Shown: one piece after another, positions 24,104 through 35,804 of the stretch
Numbering within the stretch: the stretch's first letter is position 1
Layout: every line of letters starts with the position of its first letter
Source of the DNA: Adiantum capillus-veneris
Lineage: Eukaryota > Streptophyta > Polypodiopsida > Polypodiales > Pteridaceae
Reading direction: 5' to 3'
DNA length: 64,000 nucleotides
NCBI GenBank assembly: GCA_014529385.2
Contig: CM043953.1
Span: forward strand, 67,828,372 to 67,892,371
The notes under the pieces: model-generated
Seen by the model: only the letters and a program-made list of their open reading frames with translations
Databases searched by the model: none
Told to the model about the DNA's origin: nothing
Program-made: the position numbers and the translations under genes

Positions 24104-25276
24104 CTTCTTCTTTCTTCTTAGGGTTTAGGCCCCTCGTCCGGTAGCTCCGTTCTACAGTAGGTCGACACGTCAGCAGTTTGTTACATCTCCCCTTGAAAGA
24201 GAGTAATCGTCCTCGATTGGAGCATACTTGCGAAACAACTCTAGTTAGCTCAAAAATTTTCGAGGGTCATTCCGAGGGACAATCAGTTTGCTCTTTTTAT
24301 TAAGGAGTTAGCTTCTCCTTTCTGCTCTTTTGATCAAGGAGTTAGCTTCTCCTTTCGGCTAATTTGATCGAGGAGTTAGCTTTTCCTTTCGTCCAGATCG
24401 GAACTATTGATATTCCGGCGTAGTAAAATTAGCCATCATACCCAGACCGTACTCATCTTCCACAGGTGTCGATGCACTAAAATTACATACCCAGGCAATC
24501 TCATCCAATTAGGAATATTCAGTGGTTGGCACATCACAATGCAACACAAATGCTTACATATGCATGTTACAAGACTATAGAAACATAAAGCCGTCGATGA
24601 ACACTCCTCCCGTATAACCTAACAAGGTCCGTGCTGGGAGATATTCAACGACTCCCTCATCACTCATCTCGCATAACCTAAAAAGGTCCGGGCCGGGATA
24701 TATAGAGGTCTTTTACAACCAAACGCCCCCTAGACCGCAGCCTGCATCGTTTGGAGGTACTGAGAGTAACCACTGCTCAGACTTCTTAATACTCCTCCCG
24801 CATAACCATCCAGGTCTGGGCCGAGAGTCACAACAACAATTATTTTACAAGCATACAACCAAACGCTCCCCAGGCATCGGCTTGCATTGTTCGGAGGTTT
24901 TCAAACATACAACGAAACGCTCTCCGGGCATCTGCCTGCGTCGTTCCGAGGTTTAAACAATACCAAAGCAGTATTTCTCACGTCTCCACCTGGGAATAAA
25001 ATCACCAATCATTGAAACCAATATCAAACCAGAGTCAAACAATTCAAATTAGCACCCAAACAGGTTCAAAACAGATACCATCCATTTCAAACAAATTCCA
25101 AACAGGATCACCAAACAAGATCAAACAGAACTCAAAGTTAAAAAGCAATCTCGCCATAAGTCGAGCTCGAAAAGTCAACTGACTTTCTATCTTGAAACCT
25201 GCACAGCATGGTCCGTCAGCTCTTGGACAAACAGTGTTGCTTTGGCGGGGATGGTAGTCCCAAGATAGCAATCGCA

Positions 25277-25800
25277 CTAAACCTCCAAGGTCATCTGCTC
25301 GTGAAGAGACGTGTACTGAGAGATGTCGAGAAATTTCAAGATATAATCTGCTAGGGTTTTCATGGCAAGCATTTCACGATACCCCACTCTGCCAGAAGTT
25401 GCACTCCGAAGGAAGATGTCAGAAACCATATAACTTCGGGCAAAAGCTTGCCAAGTACTTGGGAGTATGTTGCTTCGTAGCTGTAGACATAACATCTGCA
25501 TGGCACTACTTCTGAGAAAAACAGTGACTAGAAACAAATTTGGATCCTTCTCTTGCAAGTGATCTTAATTGGCTTATGCCCTATAAGACATGAGCGGTGA
25601 AGACGGGAGCGCGCCCGATGTGCGATGAAGTAAGGGTGGGAGTGGCTAATAAGTCCGTTGGAGGGCTCGAATATATGGAGGGCGAAGAGGGCGAAGATAC
25701 CTAGAATATATTCCAGAAGTCTCTGGTTTGCTCTCTCTGCTCTTTTGTGGGACCGGTATGCTTTCAGAAAAGCACACGCCTGATGCTCTGATACCACTTT
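25277..25800 (-). pseudogene. A8 gag remnant
   Basis: The best-preserved short gag of family A. Minus-strand words include ITCKRRIQICF, TWQAFARSYMVSDIFLRSAT and TLADYILKFLDISQYTSL. The helix pattern fits retrotrans_gag. Frameshifts remain. It ends in the minisatellite region without a zinc knuckle or protease, so no replication enzyme is encoded. Confidence 0.55.
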
Positions 25801-26558
25801 CACAAGGCGGGCACCACGTGCCAATAGAAAAGAATAGATTGAACAACTTTAAGCAGTTCAAATAACAACTGAACTGAAATAGAGAGAGATGACACGCGAC
25901 ATGGAGTGGCAGAATTTTACCCTAGAGAGTATTGGCCCCAAACCTTTGCGCCCCTTTTAGTATTTCTTTATATTGCATCAACACAGTACAAGCCGGTACT
26001 CCAGACTCTGCACCTTCTCCAGGAAGCATGCCAAAGAATGAGCCCTAACCTCATATTTAAAAGCCCTTGGCCTAAAAAGCAATTACAGTGAAAAGCCTTC
26101 AAAACTCAAAAGCTCCTGGTCCAAAAAGCAATGCCAAAAGCTTCCAGCTTTTCGTAAATCGTGTTGGTGTCCGTACAGCCCGCCACGTGTTAGCCCACCA
26201 CGTCAGCAAATCAGGGCTAGGGTTAGGGTTAGGTTTTTTCATTTTAGGGTTAGGTTTTCGGGCAGAATTAGGGTTTCTAATTTTAGGGTTAGGTTTTGAG
26301 ACAGAATTAGGGTTTTTGATTTTAGGGTTAGGGTTTCAGCAGAATTAGGGTTTCTCCAAAAACAGCAAAAAAGTAGCCAGTGCAGTTTACGAAAATCCAT
26401 GTAATTTTGCAATATCAGCATGTGATTTGCGACGTCCATACAGCTGCCACATGTCAGCTGATCAGTGCAAATGGCGGCGCATTTTTCGGAGACTGTCACG
26501 TCATCCTGTCGGCGAATTTTTGGGGTCCTGCAGGTTGCCACGTCAGTAGTTTGTGACA
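25798..26558 (-). repeat. A8 5' LTR with telomere-like cluster
   Basis: 761 bp. The usual GA run is reduced to a few repeats near 25880. The U3 half carries TTAGGG/TTTAGGG words at 26216-26357, absent at this position in A1 or A3. The GGCGCC motif is degenerate at 25926-25968 (TTTGCGCCCC). Confidence 0.8.
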
Positions 26559-26871
26559 CTCTCTCTCTCTCTCTCTCTCCAACCCCCCTCCTTTCCCCCC
26601 CCCCCCCCTCCCCTTGTGTACTATCGTTTTACCCTCCATGTTTGCCTACCAATGCACCCCCTAAAGATGTGCTTTGCATGTTGGGAGTTTAATATCTGCG
26701 TCGGTTTGAGATCGTGCTCTTGTGGTTGTGTTTTCTTTTGTGCTTGTGTGTGTTTGTATCAGTTTATTTCCTTTCTGTTGCACTCTTTGACACTTCAAAA
26801 CTAATTGTATCATTGAATAGAGAAAGCCTTACACACGAGGTGACGCAAGGAGATTTTATGAGTGGTCTATA
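26559..26871 (+). other. CT/C-rich tract and possible promoter leader
   Basis: Begins with a CT run (about 26559-26579) and a long C run (about 26597-26610). It contains no repeat shared with the neighbours and no coding block. It precedes a putative spliced gene, so it could be its 5' region; no TATA box is convincing. Confidence 0.3.
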
Positions 26872-27462
26872 ATGGAAGAAGAAAAGAACAAGTGTTCTTA
26901 CCAGAGAGTCCTACAGTCTTTCCATAGGAACTGTAGACGGGAGTTTCTGCCTGTTTCAGGTAAGTTTTTGATATTGTCTTTTTTTTATTGGATTTTTCTT
27001 TTGGTCCCTTTATTGATAAATGTATTCTCTTTCGCAAGGATGTCGGTTTCATGTGAAACGCCTGCTTAGAGACTTGTACCATGGTCATAAATACCATGGT
27101 AGATTCTACGTCTCTCGCTTGGACGGGTGGACGACATTTGTGATGGGTCAAGTAAATGTAAAAAAAAATCAGGGACACATTCTTTAAAAATTAAATGGTT
27201 ATGTACCTCCTCTTCATATAATCTAATATTTTTGGGAATGTGATTGGTTTTGTAGATATTGACTGTGGTGCTCAATGTGGAGCACCTCGAGGAGGTATTA
27301 TCTAGGGCGGGCAAGACCCTAAATGAGGTGAGCACATTTGCCTTTTCAATCAGTTTTGCTAGTATTTCTTTTCAGGATCTTAAAGCATCAGAATATCTAC
27401 AGGGGTGTGTGATCACATCTGTCACCCTCTTGATAAGAGAACTCCTCGTCTTGCATTCGTAG
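26872..27462 (+). CDS. Putative small spliced host gene, unknown function
   Basis: Not recognised. An ATG at 26872 (MEEEKNKCSYQRVLQSFHRN) leads to a donor CAG|GTAAG at 26959/26960. An acceptor GCAAG at 27038 opens an exon whose frame continues (CRFHVKRLLRDLYHGH, RFYVSRLDGWTTFVMGQ) to a donor GTAAAT at 27152. Acceptor TTTTGTAG at 27255 opens ILTVVLNVEHLEEVL. A last possible intron (27328-27375) is only 48 bp and in frame, so it may be retained; the stop is TAG ending at 27462. The frame survives all junctions, giving about 119-135 residues. That consistency is suggestive only, and the ORF could be a gene fragment carried by repeats. Charged, with no signal peptide or membrane segment. Confidence 0.35.
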
Positions 27463-28021
27463 GTCCTCTAGGACTAAGTCTATGTTCCACTTGTTAGAGT
27501 TACATCCTGGCTGCTCTCACTTCTATTGTACAGCTAGTTGTCCCTTGGTTGGCCACCCATCTGATTGTATTTATCACTGGTTCTGTTTTTGTTCGGTGGC
27601 CCAGATCTTATTTGGGCGCCCCAATTATGTCATCTATCCCGATATTGAGGTCGTGGGATTTTATGAGGGGGTCTTGGGTTGTTAGCTTGACCCACCCCTT
27701 GTGCACCTATATTTAGGGTTCCATGGGGCACCCTATTGTATATTGTAGAGTTTGTATACATACTGTATAGTGTGGCCAGCCACCGTCTCTAGTATTGGCT
27801 GTCTCTTTCTCTCTCTCTCCCCCCATCGCCACTCACATAGTTTCATCACCAAAAGCAGGGGAGCATCTAAACGTTAGCAATTGAGCATCCCAAGGCTAAC
27901 GGAGGTCCTCTTGCAGCATTTCCTCATAAAGAACTGCATCCACACCAGCGTTTTCAGCCCCTTCAGCATTTTTTGGGCAGTCAACTCTAGCGTTTTTCTG
28001 GCCTTCTAGCGTTTATAGGAA
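27463..28021 (+). other. LTR-like sequence, family unassigned
   Basis: Contains a TATA-like CCTATATTTAGGG near 27705, a CT-rich leader and repeated AGCGTTTT words at 27940-28020. Similar GCGTTTTT words occur at 28600-28660 and in the LTR at 36661-37960. This could be part of a 5' LTR for the copia element downstream; the boundaries could not be fixed. Confidence 0.3.
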
Positions 28022-28560
28022 ATAACTACCTTGCACTGTCCTTCTAGGGTGAATCTGGGCTTATCCTGGATTCATCTAGGTATATTTTTTAGTCGTATAG
28101 CGGACATGCAGACTTCACATTGTGAAGTTTTCGTCCGAGTTACGACCAGTTGATATTGTGCTAATTCTTTCTATCTTTTGTGGTGCGTATGCCCTATCAA
28201 CTACCTCATTTTTGTGCTAATTTTTTCGATTTAATGCTTCTCTAGGTGCTAGGCTTCATTATCGCTGAGTCTGCCCTTGATCTCCGGAGTCATGACAGAA
28301 ACTCAGTACGCTGAACTTTGTGTTGATGTATGCTCACGTGTGCGTGCGTGTGGTGTGTGTTGTGTTGGGGAGCATATGTTAGTACCTAGTTCTACATCCA
28401 CTATTGGGCACTGACGACGTTAGTTGGGATGTCGTGGTATTTAGTCAATACTATGCATGATGGAGCTGATGGTTATATTGTCTTGTGGGTGACTACCATG
28501 GGTCTATACCTTGCACTGTCCTTCAAGGGTGAATCTGGGCTTATCCTGGATTCATCTAGG
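28022..28560 (+). repeat. D repeat unit
   Basis: One unit of the D family that reappears in tandem at 42797-44160. Landmarks: TGGATTCATCTAGGTATA, CTTCACATTGTGAAG (28113-28127) and ACTATGCATGATGGAGC (about 28448). Confidence 0.8.
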
Positions 28561-29700
28561 TATATAATAACTTTTTTTCCTCTTTGCTTAGAGTTCACAG
28601 GTGCTTGCGTTTTTAGCAGTGCAAAGGCTCATTGGCTGCGTTTTTCAGCAATCCCTCTCCATCCCCTACCCTCCTCATTGCCTAATTTTTCCGTCAGGGC
28701 ATTAACCAGACTCTTGCTGAGTTTTCAGGTTTGGGCTGAGTTTTGCCAGATTTAGAGGTAAGGAACACAGGTCTTGTCTTTCCTGGTGCCCCCATCCATT
28801 ACCTCCTAGACCCCTCGTGGCCTACCACCGGTATACATTGTTCTATCGCGACACTGTTTTCGACATTAGTTGCTTGCTGTTTTTTCTCTTTTTTCAGCCA
28901 CTAGACGGTTGAGATACACAAGGGATCCTCAAAACCAACTTCTGCAACACTCCTGTACTGATCGATGGCGCAAGAGCACGCTGATTTTAGTGCTACAGCA
29001 GCGATTTCAGCACCTCGGCACGAGGTGGTCTTGTACGGTCTTGTACATTTTGTACACGTTCGAAGATGTGCGGTACTAAGCGAACTAAAAAAAATTGAGA
29101 TGTACGACGATGTCATGTACGTTCAAAATAAAAAAACAAATAATTTTTAAGCCTAAAGCCTAGGCTCTTGGGTTTAAACTTTACTCTTAAAGAAACTTGA
29201 CATTTGTACAAAGTACAATACTACAATGTAAAGAGTCGAGAGAATGAGCATTACATAAATCAAAATGATAAGTAGAGAATCTTGAATATAGAGCTTGTAA
29301 GTGTTGGAGAACAACATGGAGAGGCATTGCTTAAATAGGAAGAGGCTAGAGCATGAGAGAGGGAGAGCATGGATGAGAGAGGGAGAGCTTGAGAGAAGTA
29401 GCATCCAATGTCACATGGGGGAGCATCCAAAGCTCAAGGAGCCCTAACAATGAAATACAATGAGGACAAAAATGCCTAAATTCGGGCGTCAAAATTACCT
29501 AAACGATGTGTTCAACAATCAAAAGGGCCAACGGCTAGAAACAGTTGGCAAAAAACTGCCGAACAGAACATATTAGTCGTACGGAACGGTACGGGACAGA
29601 CTGAACGGAACGAGACTTTCCGCTCGATGTGCGAGAACTGCCCTGTCTCGGCAGTTGTTTCTTGGGTGGATTGCAGGCTGGACTTTTGTTCCTAGTGTGG
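28561..29700. other. Unassigned repeat-rich stretch
   Basis: No gene recognised. GCGTTTTT words occur at 28600-28660. GTACGG/GGAACGG words at 29010-29040 and 29575-29620 resemble the ends of the hAT MITE at 44335 in style, but no clear inverted repeats or target duplication could be paired. A purine-rich direct-repeat patch lies near 29340-29400 (GAGAGAGGGAGAGC). Confidence 0.3.
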
Positions 29701-29859
29701 TAGAATTATCTTTTGCTTGTCAGGACACGACCCGGTGGTCGTTTTGGCAGTTATCTTGGACTACTGCAACTTTGGATTGATGGTACTCTCACATCGACTT
29801 GATCTACAAGATATTATGTGGCATACACTTCCGCAAGGAGTAACACAAAGACATGGACG

Positions 29860-30880
29860 GTCAAGTGGCTTATGGATTTGCGGTCTTCTTAGAGATAGTC
29901 AAACTCGACAACTCCAACTACAGTGTATAGAAGATGAAGATCAAAACACTCATTGCCTATAATGGACTATGGGACTGGCCTAGGGATCCTACCAAGGCCT
30001 TTAAGTCCGAGGTCTGTTATACAAGCTGATGTTGATGCTTGGGTCAATATGATAGCGAGTGTACACATTTCTTCTTCTGAACCTTTTAGACACGGTTCTA
30101 TAGAACGTACGAGTGGAGGAGTATTCTCATCGCTTAGGGCAGCACATTACGGACTTACTTGAGGAAGAATCTGTTGTGAGGACTCTTCGGCTAGAGCGGA
30201 GCTTTACCTTCTGCAGTACAGCCAATTCAACTCCTTGGTGAAGTTAAGTCGCAAGATGGGGGAGATCTGAGACGACCTTGTTGCCTTTGGAGGTGACGTG
30301 ACCACATGACGCATGGCCAAGCAGTTGCTCTTCAAACTCCCTCCACGTTTTGACTCTTATTACCAAGGTCTCATTCGCTCTCGCCACGCCCAACCCCCTA
30401 CCTGGGAAGAGGTTCTTTTCGAGCTCATGCAGATTGAGAGCTATTTCTTGTTTCGAGAAGAGGGAGCTGTAGACACGGATGGCGCATTGGTCGCTAACGG
30501 CAAGGCACATGACAAGGAAAGAAGGCCCAGACTTTTGATCCGGGCGAATCCTCTTCAGTAGACAAGAAGAAGAAGAAAAACAAAGACACTGAGTGCCATT
30601 ATCCCAAGAAAAAAGGGCACAAGCAGAGAGAGTGTCAAAAGAAGAAAAGGGACGAGGTTGAGAAAGCTAAGGAGAACATAGCTTCCACGGCGGTGACGAC
30701 TGCCAAGATTATAGAGGGGATCTCACTTGTCGCACCTACCGGTGCGGCAATTACTTCCTCTCAATGAGGAGTGTGGATTGTGGACAGTGGTGCTACCGCC
30801 CATATGACTCCTATGAGAGATTGACCAACTTTCTCATGGATTAACAGAATCAGTTCATCACACTTGGTGATTAACATACG
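29860..30880 (+). pseudogene. Copia gag and protease remnant
   Basis: Gag opens with KLDNSNYSV and KMKIKTLIAYNGLWDW, the UBN2/copia-gag pattern. Later RMAKQLLFKLPPRFDSYY and PPTWEEVLFELMQIE follow the standard copia capsid. A zinc knuckle decays to CHYPKKKGHKQREC near 30590-30640, with the second Cys changed to Pro. The protease is seen as VWIVDSGATAHMTP (about 30767-30808) with an intact DSGA active site. Multiple stops separate the blocks, so no particle protein can be made. Confidence 0.75.
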
Positions 30881-31059
30881 GTTCCGGTCTCACGTACGTG
30901 CCAAATACCCATCTTTCGTTCTTCGACCGATCCCCATTATAGTACTTTGGGTCCGATCAGTGGCGTCACTTGATTCTGAGGGGGCACATGCACTCTTTGA
31001 AGGAGGTAAGGTTACTATCTCTGACTCTGCGACTAGCACAGTGCTTGCGACTGGTGAGT

Positions 31060-31800
31060 GAAATGGCGTCCTCTTCAAGCTCACAACTATATGGTGCAGT
31101 AGCCTCTTCTGTGTGGCATGCTATTCCTACATGCAGCAGACATCCAGGGAGTCTCTAGTTGGGGGGCTTCTCAACCTTCGCTCTTTTTCGAGTGTTTGCA
31201 ACACTTGTCAGTTAGACAAGGAGTATCGTGGGCAAAACCTGAGCTACAAAGCCACTTGCACTTGTTCACACAGATAATTGTGGCCCTCAAGTCACTCCTT
31301 CCTTCAACGGAGCTTTGTACATGCTCGTGCTCGATACACTTAGCTATATTTCCCTCTATGACTCCCTTTCAGGCTTACCATGGGTGCAAGCCCTCTATGG
31401 CACACCTCCCCGTGTTCAGGTGTTCGCCTCTAGTGCATGTGCCAAAGGAGAAGCGAATGAATTTGGATCCTAAGTCGAAGAAGATGATCTTGTCGGCTTA
31501 TCCAGTAGTCCAATGTATTTCGCCTTCATGTTCTGGTTACCAAGGCCACCATGGTGAGTCGTGATGTTATCTTTGATGAGCGCTTTATTGGGTCTTTAGA
31601 GGGGCCTTCTACATCGGAGCCTGCTATTCCTCTCTCCCTTCCTGCACCAGTCAATCCTCCACCTAGACCTCTTCGACAGCTGGCAGGACCTACCTTGGAT
31701 CATGCTGGTTCCGATGGTGACTCTTTTGCGTCAACAGATGATGTCAAGGATCCTCTCAAGGGCACTACAGGAGCGGCACCCCGTTGGGAGTGATTATTAT
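31060..31800 (+). pseudogene. Copia integrase remnant
   Basis: Between protease and RT, weak pieces fit the copia integrase: the zinc-binding region near 31110-31210, CNTCQLDKEYRGQNLSYKAT near 31197-31260, and the C-terminal MVSRDVIFDERF near 31551-31586, the usual VIFDE motif. The catalytic core is heavily deleted; the D-D-E residues could not be traced. Confidence 0.6.
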
Positions 31801-31859
31801 TTGGTTAACTCTACTCTACGATATCTCCTTCAGGACTTACAAAGTTACCACTGTCACTG

Positions 31860-33330
31860 GAGTCTGGGCAACCTCCCCGCTCAGCACACCTCCGTGAATG
31901 GAGGCACGTTTTTGAGGGCAACGATTTTGTTGACTTCGCTCTCATGGTGCGGATCAGTTCTACACCACCTGTGCCCTCTTCAGCTACCGAGGCCCTTGAG
32001 TTCAACTGTTGGAAGCGTCCAATGCTCGCGGAGCTCGACGGAATTGAGCAAAATGGCACTTGGAAGCTTGTTTCTCGGCCTAAGAAGCGAAAGATCATTG
32101 GGACTTGATGGATCTTCAAGACCAAGTTCAAATCCAATGTTTTTTATAGAGAAGCACAAGGCCAGACTTGTGGCTAAGGGCTATGCACAATGCCATGGCG
32201 TAGACTTTGACGAGTCTTTTGCTCTGACCGCTCGGATGACCACCATATGTATGTTGATCTCATTAGCAGATCACGTCAGCTGGCCTATCTTTCAGATGGA
32301 TGTAAAGAGTGCATTCCTCAAGGGCACTCTCACACAAGAAGTTTATGTCGGGCTTTAAGAAAGCCGGCTACGAGGACTGGGTTTGTCGGGTATACAAGGC
32401 GCTCTACGGCTTGAAGCAGGTTTCATAGGCTTGGTACAGAGGATTGATGAATTCTTCATACATCTCAAGCTGAAGCGTACTCATGGGGATGCCAACTACT
32501 ACGTTGCGTCCTAGGGGAGCTTGGTTGTCATTCTCATCGTATATGTCGACGATCTTATCTTCACAGGTTCTTGCAGTCTTTGGAGAAGACGTTTGAGATG
32601 ACGGTCCTTTGGTTGTTGCATTTCTTTCTTGAGATGTCTCAGACCCTGCAACGCAACATCTACTCTCAGCGGAAGTATGCCAAGGACATTTTGGATAGAC
32701 ACAGAATGGGACAGTGCGGCACTTCACTAGAGCCTGGGGAGAATATTTCTTTGCATGATCCTTCACCACGAGTTGACTAGATGTTGTGCAACAATATTGT
32801 GGGATCTTTAGTGTGGCTCACCTATTCATGCCCAGGTATCTGCTACGCAATTTCCACACTGAGTTCCTTTTCCACCAAGCCTCGAGAGCGACACTGGAAA
32901 TGTGCTCTTCGCACGATGCAATATGTTTCCGGCAAAGCTGATTTCGGCATCTTCCATCGTAGTTTTCAGACTTGGCTTAGGACTGATTTCATGGAGCAAT
33001 AAGCAGCAACCTATCGTTGCGCTATCATCTACAAAGGCTGAATACTTTGCGGCTTGCTGTGCTACATGTGAAGGCATATGGTTACAGAGACTTCTCGGAG
33101 AGTTAGAGTACCCACAGACTGTTGCGACACTTGTTTCTTGCGACAATCAAAGCTGCATAGCCATCCCCAAGAATCCTGTGTTCCATGCAAGGACCAAGCA
33201 TATCGAGGTCCAATATCCCTATGTTCCGGAGCGGATATGGCAGGTGACATCAGATTGGAGTACTATGAACGGATACACACCGTGCTTGTTGCGTGCGCCC
33301 ACACATATAGAAAGAGATGCACCTACATAG
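31860..33330 (+). pseudogene. Copia reverse transcriptase and RNase H remnant
   Basis: RT blocks in order: KARLVAKGYAQCHGVDFDES (about 32158-32217), PIFQMDVKSAFLKGTLTQEV with the first catalytic Asp (about 32284-32343), IVYVDDLIFTG with the YVDD motif (about 32536-32566), and a thumb piece. RNase H follows as ISWSNKQQPIVALSSTKAEY (about 32986-33050) and CDNQSCIAIPKNPVFHARTK with HIEV (about 33138-33210). All are typical of plant copia elements. Frames change at least four times and stops occur, for example after the FLKG region at 32358. Confidence 0.85.
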
Positions 33331-33443
33331 GCGCATTATGGACATGTGCTTTTGGGGTAGGGGGATGAAGCAAGCTTGAAAATCTTGGATTTACTTAATT
33401 CATTGCCTTGGACTACGCTTAGCTTGGGATGTGGATGATTTGA

Positions 33444-34094
33444 TGTCACAAAGTGGTGACGTGTCTGCCCGAGAGCATGTGGGAAACCCTAACCTTGACT
33501 GCTACTGAAAACCCTAATTTTGGAAACCCTAACCCTAAAACCTGCAAACCCTAACCCTAAAAGGCAGCAAGGCTCAATCCCGGAAATGCGCAAGCATGCT
33601 AACGTGGCAAAATCCCGAAAATTGCGGAGCTGCTTTCTGCTCCTAGCGACGCAATTTGAGAGGGATTTTTGGGAGTTGCTTTTCTCTATGTAAGTATGAG
33701 AAAGAGAGAGAGAAAGAGAATATTTTTGCTTTATTTTACAACTCAAGAGAGCTTGAGAGAGGAATGAGCCTTTGCTTTTATTCGAGCTTTTGATTTGAAG
33801 CTTTTCGGGGCTCTGCTTTTGGCATCCCTTGTAAATTAAATATGTGAGTCAGGCTCACAGTCTGCAGAGCATTTGGACGCAGAGTCTGAGAGTGAGACCC
33901 GAACCACTCTTGAATTTTGAACTGATTAATACATAAGGAAATACCGAAGAGGCACCAGTCTTTGGGGCCAATATCTCTAGGCATGGAACTCCGCCGGGCC
34001 AGTGTAAATCTATTGTGAACTGTGAATTGTTTTGAATTGGTTATTTGGTGCTGTCGTGATTGATTCTTGACTTGGAGTGTCCAAGTCTGTTATA
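33444..34094 (+). repeat. C2 5' LTR
   Basis: 651 bp, TGTCACAAAG...GTCTGTTATA. Telomere-like AACCCTAACCCTAA words at 33484-33562, a TATA-like AATTAAATATGTG near 33835, a decayed copy of the GGGGCGCCA motif (33940-33975) and U5 ending CTTGGAGTGTCCAAGTCTG. Confidence 0.9.
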
Positions 34095-34163
34095 GTGGTA
34101 TCAGAGCACGACCGATTTCTCTTCTACAGGAAATCTGATCCCAATATTTTTTCCGCGGCACCT

Positions 34164-34860
34164 ATGGCTTCACGCAAGGATCAGTCGACCCCCTCTGCAT
34201 CCGGAGATGCGGGCAAGGATCACAACAAAGATATCGGCAGAGAGTATGGCCCGCCTCAGCCTACTCAGGCGGAGCTACGAGAGATGAAGCATCGTCAATT
34301 GATCGGCGATGCAACAAAGATAATGCTCAGTTTTGCGAAGGACCCAAAATTGGCAAAATATATGAGCGAGACTTCTTTTCAGGAAGTGCACGAGCAGTGG
34401 TAGAAAACCACACCACCACCCCCGAAACCCGCTCTCAAGAAACCTTCTGCTCACAAGCAATATTCAGAGAAGGAATTAGAAGAGGTGGTTGATGCATGGA
34501 TTTCTCAGCTTTTTGATGCGCACAACAAAGCTAAAAAGCACGACAAAAAGCAAAAGAAAGGCACTGACTTCCCGGGTTATTTGGGTCGTCAGTCGACATT
34601 TGATAAGGCAAAGAAACAGAAGAAGCGTGTTCGATTTGAAGGAGTGACCAGTTCTTCTTCTTCTTCTTCTTCTTCTGACAGTTCTTCTAGCTCTTCAGAT
34701 TCGAGCGAAGAAGACAGAAAGGCAAAAAGCGAAGCAAGAAACAACTCTTCGGAAAGGGCAAGAAAAAGGCGAAGAAGTCTAAATCTCGCCGAGTGAGTAA
34801 CAGTTCTACAGGGGACTCGTCTACAGATAGTGTCACAAAAATACGGAAGCGAAAACTGAC
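34164..34860 (+). pseudogene. C2 gag, N-terminal part
   Basis: Starts MASRKDQSTPSASGDAGKD at 34164, with MKHRQLIGDATKIMLSFAKD further on. A TAG near 34401 replaces a sense codon; the frame then continues with AYKQYSEKELEEVVDAW-type sequence, a lysine-rich region and a long Ser run (about 34651-34710). Interrupted at 34860 by an LTR-like insertion; the capsid part resumes at 36359. Same layout as C1 gag. Confidence 0.8.
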
Positions 34861-35737
34861 TGTTAAATGCAAATTATATACTCAAGAGACTTTGGAGAGA
34901 AAGAGAGAAATCTTGACACATAATTGGGGACCAGAAGATGGGCTGGTCCCCCCCCCATAAAGAGAATATCTTTATTACTAAGGGAGAATTCTTTACAAGC
35001 ACAGGAACGGGGCGAAAGCCCGTCCTCTATTCTTTCTTGTTCTTCTTCTTCTTCTGACTGAGAGAGTAGAAGAAGTGCTCTTCTGACTACTAAGAGGATC
35101 TTTCCTCTTCTGTGAGATTTTGGGAAACTCTCGTAGATGAGAGTCGATCTTCCACAAAACTCATTGGAAGCTCTCAAAAACGAGAGTCTATCTTCCGCTA
35201 ACTATGTCTCTTCGGACATAATCATTCCTGCAATCAACCCACGAAGGAAACATGCAAAACGCACGCACACACGCTTGCTGTAATTTTCTGCACATAACCA
35301 GAAATTGTTACCTGAGCGCGTTCCAATGCCGAAACGGAGGTCCTTTTCGCGACGGAAATGCTCCAAACTTTGTGTGTGTGTATAGTAGGTAGAGAGGAAT
35401 AGTTTCCTACTAAAGCTTTGCTGAAATTCACCCTAATACAGGTGATTAGGGGCTGAAAACAGAGAATTTGCAGCAGCTAGTAGAGAGAGAAAAAGAGTTT
35501 TGTACTACTTTACGCGATGAAACTTCTCCCACAGCTGCCTATGACCATGAGAGGCCTTGTTCTAGGCGATGGGTGCACAGAGGCTCCACATACACCACAA
35601 GGTGCTGCTCTCAAGCTTCAATGGAGAGCTTCACTGCGTAGAGGACGTTCAACTTAGGGGGGGTAGTGCACTGCCAACCTGGCAAGAGAGGGAGGGGCTG
35701 CTCTCTTATAGCCTCCCAGAAGAGGGGGCGCTAGCAT

Positions 35738-35804
<67 letters not shown>

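Larger units (their letters stand above)
24104..26558 (-). mobile_element. A8: family A element, 3' LTR truncated
   Basis: Minus-strand A element: 5' LTR 25798-26558, primer site TGGTATCAGAGC (about 25786-25797), gag remnant (25277-25558, SLHEQMTLEV), minisatellites, hairpin array of 3 units (24298-24398), polypurine tract, and only 82 bp of 3' LTR (24104-24185) next to C1. The LTR begins TTTCAC instead of TGTCAC. Confidence 0.8.
29700..33443 (+). mobile_element. Degenerate Ty1/copia retrotransposon
   Basis: Order gag, zinc knuckle, protease, integrase, RT, RNase H, which is diagnostic of Ty1/copia. The polypurine tract GGGGTAGGGGGA (about 33353-33364) is followed by a presumed 3' LTR starting TGAAGCAAGC at 33365, itself cut by C2 at 33443. 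The 5' LTR was not identified; TGGTAGAATTATC near 29698 may be a decayed primer site. Frames are broken throughout. Confidence 0.75.

Noticed and set aside
26216-26357. Interstitial telomere tract
   Set aside because: The TTAGGG/TTTAGGG words are scattered, mixed in length and confined to LTRs; there is no continuous telomeric array.
28990-29640. Second hAT MITE
   Set aside because: GTACGG and GGAACGG words resemble the MITE at 44335, but inverted ends and a target duplication could not be matched.
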